This document shows, piece by piece, positions 1 to 10,619 of a stretch of DNA of 32,644 nucleotides (its first letter is position 1; each line of letters begins with the position of its first letter). Position numbers and translations under genes: made by a program. Where the stretch lies: NCBI GenBank assembly GCA_037447655.1, contig JBBHKE010001298.1, positions 1-32,644 on the forward strand. Reading direction: 5' to 3'. The stretch comes from Zygnema cylindricum (lineage: Eukaryota > Streptophyta > Zygnematophyceae > Zygnematales > Zygnemataceae). The notes under the pieces were generated by a model. That model saw only the letters and a program-made list of their open reading frames with translations. It was not told the origin of the DNA and did no database searches.

Positions 1-212
1 GGTACACTTTCCGTATAATTTCGTACATTTATGTTAGTTGTTCGTAATTTTAAACTTTTTTAAGGATTTTCTAGTATTTCGCTTTTCGTACATGTCCGTA
101 CATAGAAATCTACACGAATTTTACAAAAAGTATGAAATCGACAAATATTATGTAATTTTCACAGAAAAGTCCAAATCCGTACAAATTCGACATCTATGGG
201 CATAAATAATAG

Positions 213-571
213 TCAAAAGAACATTGAAGAAGGGTATGGGAGCGTGGAACCCAAGTAAAACCCCCTTAAATAATAAATAATCAAGGAAAAATCGTGATTT
301 TTTACCGAAATCGGGGGGAAGGGGGTGCGCGGCGCGTCCTGGGAATATGACGTACAGTTGAGTGTACTCGCCGTACATTTATCTGCACGGTTCGTACATA
401 TATCGCCAATAGTTATAGATATCGGTGTTATCGCCAATAAATACCGATAAATATCGGTTATTTATCGGCGATAACACCGATAACGATATATCGTATCAAT
501 ATATCGATTATCGGGTACCCGAAAAAGGTCCATATCGGTTATTGGCAAATCCTTACCGATACACAACACTA
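213..571 (-). mobile_element. TAGTGTTG-type TIR element, end A
   Basis: Read on the minus strand it starts TAGTGTTGTGTATCGGTAAG at 571 and matches 5925-6262: the TATCG-rich end, a block with GTACGGTCCGTA-like repeats, then CGATTTTTCCTTGATTATT and CCATACCC near 233. Homology fades further left. It may extend past the window edge. Confidence 0.65.
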
Positions 572-576
572 CATGT

Positions 577-713
577 TAGAGTACTTAAATAGATTAGAGT
601 AAACTTCATAGTTGAAACAGCTCGATCACATATATTAGCGTTCAATACTCTAATTGTTATTTTTAGTTTTTGTACTCTAATTTTTTCATTACTCTAATTA
701 TTTTTCGCAATGT
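577..713 (-). mobile_element. Fragment of the SMT2-upstream TIR element
   Basis: On the minus strand it matches the first 137 bases of 25888-26497, from a decayed TACATTGCGAAAA end through ATTAGAGTAATGAAAAAATT to TTCAACTATGAAGTTTACTC. The rest of the element is missing; the TAGTGTTG-type end A lies 6 bases away. Confidence 0.7.
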
Positions 714-1560
714 AATGTTGGGCGAATGGATTCAGAGGAAGGAATGCATTGGTGGAAAATATTGAAAAGAGGAAAAAGCGAATTAAGTGTGAAAAAATGT
801 AATGAAAAGCATTGGATAAAGTGCAAATATACCGAAAAATAATTCGAAAGACGGGCAAATACAGGAGTAAATTTCTCACGATAAGGTAAAGTTAGGAAAA
901 TGTTGTGTGTAACAACGAGGTTTATCATTCAAGATGTTTTAAGTTTCTGACAGTTGCATATAAGTTAAAACTTTTGTGTTTCATCTCGAGTTTTCTTTTC
1001 GGATTTGCGGCAATCATTATTGCAACTTTAAATTTGGGAATCGACTCAAAATCCTTTTAATTTAAGAAGCCAAAAGAACCAGGCGATGGAGAAGTTCCCT
1101 ATGGTTATGTATTTCTTTTGTTGTCCATAAACTATTTCAACCATGGATTACTCTCGGAAGCACCACACACTAGCCCTCAAATAGCTGTGTTTCACACAGC
1201 ACAGATTACTCCACAAATAACAAAATCCCATCAAAATCCAACAAAAAGCAGTATACTATAGACACTGTAAGCTCCCAAAGTTACAGCCAAATCCACCAAG
1301 GAATCTAGAAGATATAAGCTCCAGAGTTTCACAAAAACAGCTGACAACTTCACAAACTAACCACTTAGACTGCTCACAAAATCTTACAGAGATACCTGAA
1401 TAGAATGAAACTTCACACACATATATATTCTATATTATAGAATAACTCCACAAAGTTTCACATGAATGCACCAAACAGAGTGATCACACCAACAGGTCAA
1501 AGATGCAGAAAACAGTTTGCCATTGCTTTTATAAACTTGACTGCGATACTCAAAATATTC
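714..1560. other. No gene recognised
   Basis: AT-rich; from about 1140 it is A- and C-rich with many CACA and CAAA words. A small palindrome TTCTATATTATAGAA lies near 1427. Short open frames show no protein resemblance. Confidence 0.5.
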
Positions 1561-2262
1561 TAAGTCCTACAAGTTATACTCAGAGAGTTCACTACTGAAT
1601 GTACGGAGGCATACCAGCCGTACGGTATCTACCATCTACCTAAACTATTGTAAGTATACCCGAATAGTTCAAGGTATGTCAGACTGAACAGATCTACACT
1701 AATAATTAATTAACCAAAAGACAAACCAATGTTGTTCAGGATATTTACAGCGACATCTCCAGAGTCTTCGTACGTCAAGAACCAAGCTACCCACTAAGCT
1801 ACCATCGTGCAATCATCATTACTCAAAATCTACACTAGTCATATTATCCGCAGCTGCGTTGTCCGTACGGATCATATCCAAAATAACCGCAGCTGAGTTG
1901 TCCTGTCTGCGTCCCAGCTGCGCCGTACTGGCGGTGCATATTTATCCAAAATAACCGCAGCTGCGTTGTCCATATTTATCCAAAATAACCGCAGCTGCGT
2001 TGTCCTGTCTACGTCGCAGCTGCGCTGTACCGGCGGCGCCTATTTCAACATTCTGTTTATTTCACATTGGATCGCTTCGCGATCCGCCGTCCATTTGTCA
2101 GCGCTTGTTCACACCACTCAATTTGTCTTTTACATCACTTTGATGAGATCAATACGTTCGCTCCCCCAATCCGTGAATCTATTCAAAACCTCCATATTAA
2201 ATCCGATTAGCAGTTACGCACGAACTATCTCGTACGCACGAAACTGACTTTTCAAAACAACA
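1561..2262 (-). mobile_element. Dispersed repeat, copy 1 (possible solo LTR)
   Basis: Shared with 21800-22426 in the same orientation: TGTACGGAGGCATACCAGCC at one end, GATCGCTTCGCGATCCGCC in the middle, and ACGAAACTGACTTTTCAAAA near the other. On the minus strand it would begin TGTTGTTTTGAAAAGT, LTR-like, but no target duplication, primer-binding site or coding region was found. Confidence 0.5.
1937..2004. repeat. 34-bp tandem duplication within dispersed repeat copy 1
   Basis: Two exact units starting CATATTTATCCAAAATAACC at 1937 and 1971, with a related shorter unit near 1873. Each unit holds GCAGCTGCG. Confidence 0.85.
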
Positions 2263-5200
2263 TTTTTCACTTAGTTTTTATTCTTGGTAGTATGTACATG
2301 GCAATGTTGTTTCTCAGTTGGGATCTCGGACGACCACCTATTAAGTGAGTTACACAAAACTTTGGATACAACATCTTTCAATCTGAAATTTTGATAATGG
2401 AATCATAAGCATCACAAAGCGAAGCTATTTTTTGTGAAACTTCAATTTTTTTTTCTTGACATTGTCTCACTTGAAATGTATAACGTGTTCATCATCGTCA
2501 TTGTTTTTGTGTGGCATTTTCTAAAAAGCTTTGTTTATTCCCTTTATCACACCTTTTTTGTCAATGTCATAGTTGTTGTATGCCTTGTGAAAGCTATATC
2601 GTTTGCTTAATGTATGAATGGCGATGTAGATTTTTATGTTGTTCTTTTCAACGATGAAGAAGAAAAGGAAAAATAAATTTGAGTGAGAAATTGATCGAAA
2701 AGGAGAGTAAGTTTTACATTTCAGGGAGTTAATTTTTACGTGTGAATGGCCTCAATACAATACTCTCCTTTTTCAGCAAAATTTTAAAGTTTGAAGTTTA
2801 TAGATATTTGTAAAGGTTAAATACATTTACGTAGTGTTTTTTTCTCTTTTTATGTTTTACACTGCTCAAAACTTCATTAAAAATTGCCTCTTTCCATGCT
2901 TAGCTGTTGTGCTTTCAGTCTGCCTTCTGCTCTGCTCTGCTCTTATTTCACTGTTTTGAAGTTTTAATTCTGATGGGTATTTATTCTACGCTGTGTTTTT
3001 CTCCTTCAGGTGGAATCTTAATGAAGGCTGGATAAGTGTATGGGTACAAATTGTTGCCAGCTGGATTGTTGCGGGTCTCTATAGTAATTATTCTGTTACT
3101 CTCTCTCCCTCTCACTCCTCCCCCTCCCCTTCTCGTTCTTGCACTTTTTTTCGTTGTGAATCTTTTCAGTTTGTAGCTTTCTTACAAGAAACAAGATGCA
3201 AACTTATACTGAACTTCACTTGCTAATCTTTCAAAGCATTTGTCTTTTAAAACCATATAGTTGAAAGGATGAGTTTTCTGCTGTTTTATATGGTTCTTGG
3301 TTCTCCAAAGCCTTGTTTTTGGTCATATGGTCTAATTTAGTCTTTTTCACCTCAACAATTGGCCTGTACGATGATTTGTTGTTTTGCTTATGCTTTCACT
3401 CTCACTTTACTACTTTCCGATTTTCGTATTTCCTAAAGATGAAGACCCAGACCCCAAAACTTATCATTTGAGTTTTTCATAGACTTTCAATAGATAAACT
3501 TTAAACTTACCATTTTAAGGTCCTCAAAGTGATCATGTGACCTTCATTAAATTGCGTGTGAATCGGGACCGTTTTTGCTCTTGAAACTTTTAGTCAAACT
3601 CAGGATTTTGCAGTCTCAATCTTTCTTTTAAACAATATAAAGAGAAACTTTTCCTTTGCTTTACAATGATTAACAACGGGTTTGCCGTTTTTTTTTTCTT
3701 TTTTTGTGGTGGTCTTTTCCTCGGTTTCAATTTTTGCAGTTTGGACGATGGTTGCTCCTTTTATTTTTCCGGAGCGGTTCACGGTGTCCTAAAAGTTTCC
3801 CATTTTTTCACTCGATTGATTATTAGACTTGTTTATTATGTGGGCTTTAAATTTCGATTTCTGAGTAGAAATATATGGGCTTTAATAGGATGGCTGTTTT
3901 TGTATTACTATGTGTATTTTGAATTTAAATTAAATAGAAAAAAGTTGTTTTTTTAAGCTTCAATATTGATGTCGGTCCTTAAAGAGTTATAAAAGAGAAA
4001 GGAGGTGGTGATCTACTTAGCCCAGTTTGGGTCCATACTCTTGAGTAGAGTCGAGAATCTTTTGAGTCTTTTACTACAGTTTAAGCACGGGTTTACTTTA
4101 AATGTGGCCGTTAAGGAAATTTTCTTTTGGTTACACGTAGGTAATCCCTTTATGCCTGTTCATAGAAATTTCGTTGTCATCTTTTATTTTTTAGAGATCT
4201 TCTTGTTTTGTAATAGGTGCCAATTTCGACTTTTCTTTGTTTTGTGTAAAGAATCTCATAATGCTCTTTAAATAATGCAATTTAATTTGCGCTCCAAAAC
4301 ATCTGGTTTTTTTTGTTATGGTGGGATGACAATCTTGTCATGGTGCATGTGACGTCACATTGGTGTGGAGAGATAGGTGCCCGTGAGAGTGCCTGGTTTA
4401 CCATCAAATCATTGGGGAGGGGAGGGAGGGGAGGGAGGAAGGGAAAGGGGAGGTCTGAAAGATAATAAGTGGGCATTTGGATAACACACATGTTCTTGGA
4501 GTTCTTTGATCACTTCCACTCTATATATCTTCAAAGTGTTGGTATTTAATGTCTTTGCAGTTTCATTTTGGTTAAAACCCAACTATCCTCCAGTTCTTAC
4601 ATTATTATACCTCAAATAGTTTAAGTATTGTTCTCGTTTAGAATATCTTTACGTTATATATATATATATGGAGCACCAAATGTTACACACAATACTTTGA
4701 CTTGTTGTAGATACCGTTTTTAACCACTTGTAAGAGTTTTGTAGCTTAGCAAAGATAACTTCCTTGTAAAACTTGCAAACTTTCGGTTGTTCACAACTAA
4801 CTATATTTCCAAAAATGTATAAGCAACATTGGTTAGGATTACTAAGATTATTGGGAAATAGTGTTATTTAACTTATGTGAAAAAAAATACCAAGTTTAGC
4901 GTGAAAAAAACGTTAAGATTAGGAGTTAGAAATTGTTCAGGCAAAGGTTCCAAAGCTTGAGTTGGAGGGCTTTTGCGAGGGAGGTGCAATAGCTTGAAGA
5001 CCGTGGTTTCAAAGCCCGCAAATAACATTTTGGTTTCAAAGCCCACTCCACGGGTCCAAAAATTAATTGTTGGGAAGTTAACGCCACTGATTGATATGGG
5101 CTTCTCGAGGCGTTTCCTTTGTTGTCCATATGCTTCTCGCATCTTGTTCCTTTCGTATGTGGGATTTGGTTTTGGAGATTGGTTAATGGGTATTGCTTTT

Positions 5201-5924
5201 ATTGTTCTTCTTCGATGGGTTACTGCGATGATGGATCGCTGTCCAATTTTTGGCCTCCCTTTGTGGGATCCACCGAGTATGTGGGTTGTATGGCAACAGG
5301 TTCCATTTTAGGAAGCCATTTTTTTCGAAGGTTGGTTTGGTAATTTTATTGGCTATTGCAATTTGTTTTGATTGGTTTTCATTCAAGCATTTAGCTTGTG
5401 TTTTTTGCTTGCTATTGCATCCTTCATTTTTTGTTGTTCGACCGAGTTGACATTTTTTCAACCTCGTTTTGCTTTTTCATTCCTTTCGTCTATCTGGACG
5501 ATTTAACGTTGCATTTATTCCCGTTAGTAAACCATTTGCATTTGTGCACCGCAAATCCAATCAGTCAATAAATATTGTTGCAACAAATGGTGGTCCATTC
5601 CAATTGGCCGATTATAGCGAATGTTTAATTTTGTCCCTCTAACCGGTATCCCCTTTAAGCTCTGTGCTCTATTTAAAATCAAGACATAACAGAATTTCCA
5701 ATGAACATGAGTATGGACATCCCCCCCCTTGATTCCCTGCTTACTATCTTGTCTATCTCTAAGTCTCTATCTCAGTGTTTAGCAAATCAACTGTATGAAG
5801 AACCACCTAAACCCTAAGTAAACATTTAGTCTATTAATATAGTGTGGATACAGTTTGTCTTGCCATACATATAGTTTAAAGTGGGGAATCGCACTATTTA
5901 TTCGTCACATTGAAAACTAATTAC
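2263..5924. other. T-rich intergenic or intron-like stretch, no confident gene
   Basis: The plus strand is strongly T-rich, like plant introns. One exon-like block stands at 3010-3081; other open frames (for example 3666-3956 and 4973-5311) give low-complexity or unrecognised proteins. There is a GGGGAGGGAGG tract at 4410-4455 and a short TA run near 4655. Confidence 0.5.
3010..3081 (+). other. Exon-like block encoding a hydrophobic segment, unassigned
   Basis: Follows TTCTCCTTCAG and precedes GTAATT, with an open frame WNLNEGWISVWVQIVASW then IVAGLY that would make a membrane helix. The composition differs from the T-rich flanks. I do not recognise the protein, and no partner exons were found, so it may be chance. 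Confidence 0.2.
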
Positions 5925-6418
5925 TAGTGTTGTGTATCGGTAAGGATTTGTCGATAACCGATATGGGCCTTTTTCCGGGCTAATCCATAATCGATATAAT
6001 GGTACGACATATCGTTATCGGTGTTATCTATACGGACCGTACAGGTAGATGTACGGCCAGTACGCTCAACTGAACGTGTAACTATCGGCGTTATCTATAC
6101 GGACCGTACAGGTAGATGTACGGCCAGTACACTCAACTGAACGTGTTATTCTCTGGACGCGCAGCGGACCCTCTTCCCCCCTATTTCGGTAAAAAATCGC
6201 GATATTTCCTTGATTATTTATAATTTAAAGGGGGTTTACTTGGGTCCCACTCTCCCATACCAATCCAGCATGTCCATTTGACTGCTATTTTTTTTTGCAA
6301 GGTTAGTTACGCCCTCGTATCACTTCCATGGTGGCAGTAAATGGCGGTAATCTGACAAATGTGTTCGTCTATTCTGTTCGTCTATTCGCTGTTTTTCGAA
6401 AAAGTTTGATTTACAAAT
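5925..6418 (+). mobile_element. TAGTGTTG-type TIR element, end B
   Basis: Starts TAGTGTTGTGTATCGGTAAG after TAATTAC. It shares more than 300 bases with the inverse of 213-571 and is interrupted at 6418/6419 by the foldback element. It contains a 67-bp direct duplication (6016-6149). The ends resemble hAT-type ones but no flanking repeat can be shown. Confidence 0.65.
6016..6149. repeat. 67-bp direct duplication
   Basis: Two copies starting at TATCGG (6016) and TATCGG (6083), each with CTATACGGACCGTACAGGTA and GTACGGCCAGTACRCTCAAC. End A has a single diverged unit. Confidence 0.85.
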
Positions 6419-6696
6419 GGGAACTGCTAATCGCAGAGACGATTTTTGCTGCGCGCAGGTAGTTGTCAGAAATTGTACATTTGAATTACAATTTCGTACA
6501 AGCTACGTACCTTTAATTTCAGATCTGACGGTCAATCCGTCGAACAACTTTGACTGGCGGAATATTGTAATGGCGGTTAAAAAACTGTCGCGCTTGCGAA
6601 CGTCGACCGTCATAAAAAAAAAATTCACACGACCGGCGCAGGTTTACTATAACAAAACTGCGGCAACCACATATAAAAAAAATGGCTGCGCGCAGG

Positions 6697-7309
6697 TACG
6701 TCGTGAATCGCTATTAGCGTACATGACGCTAATTGGGGTACCCCTATTTTTGGGGCAAATTCTCAAATAGAATAAAGTACGCTAAATGTTTTTGCACGTT
6801 ATTTGAGGTACCCCACTCAATACGACTCATAACTGTAATTTAGTGCCCTTTTAAATAGTGTGATGTACGGACTGTCAGATATGTACTATTCCGTACCTTT
6901 TCATATTTAAAAGTACAGAAAATATAATAATATATAATTGCGTAAATATTTTCCGGCATACGCAGATGTTAAAAAAACGCGACGGCGTACGATTTCGACG
7001 TTTTTTACTCGTACTTATTTTAATGTATAATTATGAATGCTGAAATGATTGTATATCCGCAAACCCAAAATAGAATTGTGGATTTTTACGTTGGAAGGAC
7101 GCGACGTCGTACGGATTGACGGAATTTATACCTTTACCTATTTTACCGTATATGTTATGACGGCGGATCATGTATACCCAAAACAACGATATGAAAAAAT
7201 TACAATTAAACATTTTCTTGAAAATGGGATTGATACACATATTAGAATCCATGACACTAATTCTTTATTCACACTAACAATTTCTATACGCTAATAACGA
7301 TTCACAGTG
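6697..7309. mobile_element. CACCG-type TIR unit inside the foldback, left
   Basis: Left end TACGTCGTGAATCGCTATTA at 6697; right end with CGCTAATAACGATTCACAGT and GTA near 7307. It includes GGGGTACCCC and TGAGGTACCCC blocks that recur at 27120-27203 and, inverted, at 7745-7845 and 9180-9272. It may be half of a larger palindromic unit with 7350-7868. Confidence 0.5.
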
Positions 7310-7349
7310 TAGTATATATGTTATTTTTTTTATTTTTTTTTCCCAATTA

Positions 7350-7868
7350 CACCGTGAATCGCTATTAGCGTAATGAAATAGATAGCGTATTGAAACAATT
7401 AGCGGTATTTACGCTAATTGGGAATGTCGTTTTTTTTCGAAATAATTTTTATTATAATTTTTCGTATACTCTAATTAGTAAACTGCTTTGTAAAAATTTT
7501 CGGTGCAAAATATCTCAATACTAAATATGTGCATGTACGAAATTTTTCAAATCGTACGCCGTTGCGTTTTTTTGACACCCGCGAATGCCGGAAAATGTTT
7601 ACGCAATTACATGTTAGCGCGACTACGGGACAGCGTGAATATCTTTTCTGTACTTTTCTCCTTGAAAAAGTACAAAAAGTACGTCTTTGACAGACCGTAC
7701 ACCACAATATTTATGATTACACTATATTAGAGTTATGAATCCTATTTAATGGGCTACCTCAAATACCGTGTCGAAACATTTAGAATGTTTAATTCTATTT
7801 GAGAATTTGCAGAAAATAACAGGGTACCTCAATTAGCGTCCAACACGCTAATAGCGATTCACGGTGTA
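7350..7868. mobile_element. CACCG-type TIR unit inside the foldback, right
   Basis: Left end TTACACCGTGAATCGCTATT near 7350 and right end AGCGATTCACGGTGTA at 7868. Its right part is the inverse of the left part of 6697-7309. No coding function is visible. Confidence 0.5.
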
Positions 7869-8172
7869 TCTGCGCGCAACCATTTTATTTATATGTGGCT
7901 GCCGCAGTTTTGTTACAGTAAACTTGCGCCGGCCGTGTGAATTGGTTTTTTATTTATGACGGTCGACGTTCGCAAGCGCGACACTTTTTTAACCGCCGTT
8001 ACAATATTCCGCCAATCAAAGTTGTTCGACGGATTGACCGTCTAATTTGAACTTAAAGGTACGTAGCTTGTACGAAACTGTACTTCAAATGTACAATTTC
8101 TCACAACTACCTGCGCGTAGCAAAAATCGTCTCTGCAATTAGCAATTCCCAAAAATAATTAACACTAATAGC

Positions 8173-8310
8173 TAGTGTTGGGTATCGAGGACCGTTTTCC
8201 GATATTCGATATATATTGAATTTCAGGTACCCGATAATCGATATATCGCTTTGATATATCTAATTTCAAATTATCGCGATATATCGTATCGTCGATATAT
8301 CGAAGCTAAA
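8173..8310 (+). mobile_element. TAGTGTTG-type TIR element, end C
   Basis: Starts TAGTGTTGGGTATCGAGGAC and is full of ATCGATATATCG-type motifs like ends A and B. The partner end was not found. Confidence 0.55.
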
Positions 8311-9179
8311 AAAAAATAAAAAAAATCCCACAGGTTTTCAAAGTCTCGTGACTTCGGACAAAGTGACTGTAAAATCTTTGCTGGAAACAAATACGGTTTT
8401 TTCCTGAAAGTCAGCAGAGTGAAGGAGATCTTTGGGGTACATCGACGAGGTACACTTGTGAAGTACACGTACGTCATACGCAGGTACGATTTTCCAGACG
8501 AAAAAGGTCGGTTTCCAGATATTCGATTATTTTTGAGATTTGGTAGCCAGCTTACGTGGAACCACTCATATCAGAACACGTATGTAAAACTTTTTGACTA
8601 AAGATACGCGATGTACCCGAGGCCTCTGTAAGGTTACTTTCGCATGTGCTAAAGTTACAGCTATTTTCTGTCGTTTTCCTCTGTAACTTAGAAAAAAACG
8701 AGAAAATCTGCAGCTGTACCAAAAAAACGAAATTAATACCGTACAAATTGCAACTTTAAATGTACTGTAGTTTGTTGTTTAGGTCGATGCAGTTTGTCGT
8801 CTAGCGAGTTTCGACCCATTTTCACGTCCTTCCAGCTCATCTTCAAACTTAAAATAAAATCACCTCGCGAGGTGATTTTAATTAAAATTCCTGGATGCGA
8901 GCGAATAGGCAGACGTTGTAACACGTGCCGGAAGTTTTTTACTATTCCCGAGCGCGAAGTACCAAAAAAAAACCAAATGCATGTTTACGGCATGTACGAA
9001 CCGTATCCGTGCGCTGTTTTCCGTATAGGGACCGTGGAGGGGTCACGACCAACGAACGCCATTTCGCAAAAGCGTGAAGGCGCCTCCTTCCTTCCCCTCA
9101 TATCCTTCCTCAACGTTCTCTGTCGTAACACTCCTTTCTCAAACACACGTGCCTTCACATATACAGCGTAGGAAAAACA
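8311..9179. other. Transposon-like DNA, no gene recognised
   Basis: Between a TAGTGTTG-type end and a CACCG-type end. Rich in GTAC and TACG words, with the 26-bp palindrome at 8855. The open frame at 8794-9171 crosses the palindrome and resembles nothing I know. Confidence 0.4.
8855..8880. repeat. Second 26-bp perfect palindrome, CCTCGCGAGG core
   Basis: Reads TAAAATCACCTCG and its exact inverse. It shares the CCTCGCGAGG core with 9494-9519, but I see no longer arms beyond it. Confidence 0.9.
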
Positions 9180-9272
9180 TTGTAAAATGTTTAATTCTAT
9201 TTGAGAATTTGCCGAAAAAAGCAGGGTACCTCAATTAGCGTCCAACACGCTAATAACGATTCACGGTGTATC
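9180..9272. mobile_element. Solo right end of a CACCG-type element
   Basis: Nearly the same as 7770-7868 (TTTAATTCTATTTGAGAATT, then AGGGTACCTCAATTAGCGTC, ending CGATTCACGGTGTA). No matching left end was found within the preceding kilobase. Confidence 0.65.
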
Positions 9273-9746
9273 GTTAATTACACTATTTTTTTTTTTTACG
9301 CTATTTATTCCTTTAGGCCTCTACTCCATTAGAGGAAAGGTGGGGTTGTTTACTGGAAGCCATACTATTTCATACAGATTCGTACCAATTTTTTTTTTTG
9401 TCAGATGAAACATGTTTACAAGATGATTCCAATAAAATAGGCGTAAGATTCGACCGTTGGATGTAAGAAATCGCGCACATAGTCTAGTGTGAGGAAACTC
9501 TCCTCGCGAGGAGAGTTTCTTCACACGACGATGTGCGCGATTGCTTCGCGAATCTAAAATAGTGAGACATCCAACGGTCGATACTTACGCCTATAATATT
9601 GGAGCCATCATGAAAACATGCTTAGTCATGTTTCGTCTGACGAAAAAGCAAAAATGGTACGAATCTGTACGAAATCCTACGACTTCTAGTAAACAACCCC
9701 ACTTTTCATCCAATGGAAGTTCACCCTTAGTCCAATAGCGATTCAC
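9273..9746. mobile_element. Snapback element centred on a perfect palindrome
   Basis: Two arms of roughly 200 bases (about 9310-9506 and 9507-9735) are inverted copies, sharing GGGGTTGTTTACT, CAGATTCGTACCA, GACGAAACATG, TAGGCGTAAG, CGACCGTTGGATGT and ATCGCGCACAT. The centre is a 26-base perfect palindrome at 9494-9519. The right end is AGCGATTCACGGTT; the left end is imprecise. Its transcript would fold into one long hairpin. Confidence 0.75.
9494..9519. repeat. 26-bp perfect palindrome, CCTCGCGAGG core
   Basis: Reads GAAACTCTCCTCG and its exact inverse. With one mismatched pair it extends through GTGTGA/TCACAC to 40 bases (9487-9526). It is the hinge of the snapback element. Confidence 0.9.
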
Positions 9747-9902
9747 GGTTGACTGTCCCACGTTCTGGTTTCGACTTTGTTTTCTGTTTTGCTATCAACT
9801 CTCTGCCGATTTTATCCGATTTCCAAGCTATTTTTTCGCACTTATAAAAAATAGATTATTTTCTGTCAGATCTTTTCTGGAATTTCGAAACCTCCTGCAG
9901 TC

Positions 9903-10611
9903 AGAGGTCGCAAACGGTCAACCGAAACCGTGACCGACCGTCAACCGACCGCCCGCGCCGGATCCGGAACGGATTCGGTTGCCAAATTTTGGAGGTCGGG
10001 CGGTTACGGTCGGTTGACTCACCAGGAAAAAAAAGGTCAGTTACGGTCGGTCAAACAAAAAACCAAAAAAATGAAAATTTTGTACTTTTTTTTCCAACAT
10101 TATTGTTCTTTGTACTTTTGGTATCGTGGAAGTACGTGGATCATGACTAGCGTCGCAAATCTGACACGGTACTGTAGTAAGCTATTTTATTTCGCAAATC
10201 AAAGGGAACGCGACAATGCGTTGCAAATCTGACACGGTAGTACACTATTCATTTCGAAAATCTCAGAGAACGCGACAAAGCGTCTCAAATCTGACACGGT
10301 AGTACATTATTCATTTCGCAAATCTTAGGCAACGCGACAAAGCGTATAAATCTGACACGGTAACACTATTCATTTCGCAAATCTTAGAAACGCGACAAAT
10401 CGTGGTGGTTTATTCCGTCGTACATTGATTAACTTGTACTTTTCGGTTACGGCGGGCACGGTTAGTCCAAAACGAATCCGGTTTATTTTTTTCTAAACGA
10501 CGGTCGGTTAACGGCGGCGCAATTTTGGGCGACAAAACTCGGTCGGGCGTCAGTTACCAGATTTAAAAACAACGGTCGGTTTCGGGTATGAAATTTTTGA
10601 CTTTGCGACCT
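9903..10611. mobile_element. hAT-like MITE (709 bp) with 8-bp flanking direct repeat
   Basis: CTGCAGTC stands directly outside both ends (9895-9902 and 10612-10619). The termini are inverted: AGAGGTCGCAAA at the left, and TTTGCGACCT running into the repeat at the right. Many ACGGTCGGTT-type motifs crowd both ends in both orientations, like the subterminal repeats bound by hAT transposases. The interior is a tandem array. An 8-bp duplication and CAGAGGTCGC-like ends fit hAT; no transposase is present. Confidence 0.75.
10150..10403. repeat. 61-68 bp tandem array inside the hAT-like MITE
   Basis: About four units each with AAATCTGACACGGTA, TTCATTTCGCAAATC and ACGCGACAAAGCGT. Unit starts are near 10155, 10223, 10285 and 10346. 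Confidence 0.85.
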
Positions 10612-10619
10612 CTGCAGTC

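Larger units (their letters stand above)
6419..8150. mobile_element. Foldback element, 1732 bp, with nested CACCG-type ends
   Basis: The outer arms, 6419-6696 and 7869-8150, are inverted copies starting GGGAAYTGCTAATYGCAGAG. Inverted similarity continues inward to about 7020 and 7490, so each arm is near 600 bases. At the inner edge of each outer arm (6697 and 7868) a TACACCG-type end begins. No transposase is seen. A third arm of the same family lies at 32181. Confidence 0.75.

Noticed and set aside
6417-6770. 117-residue frame repeated at 32208-32390
   Set aside because: Similarity between the two comes from the shared foldback arm; there is no sign of selection on a protein and no transposase motif.
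8794-9171. 125-residue frame
   Set aside because: It crosses a perfect palindrome in transposon DNA and shows no family resemblance.
10155-10403. CRISPR-like array
   Set aside because: Units of 61-68 bp have no conserved-repeat and variable-spacer pattern and the genome is a plant's; it is an ordinary tandem array in a MITE.
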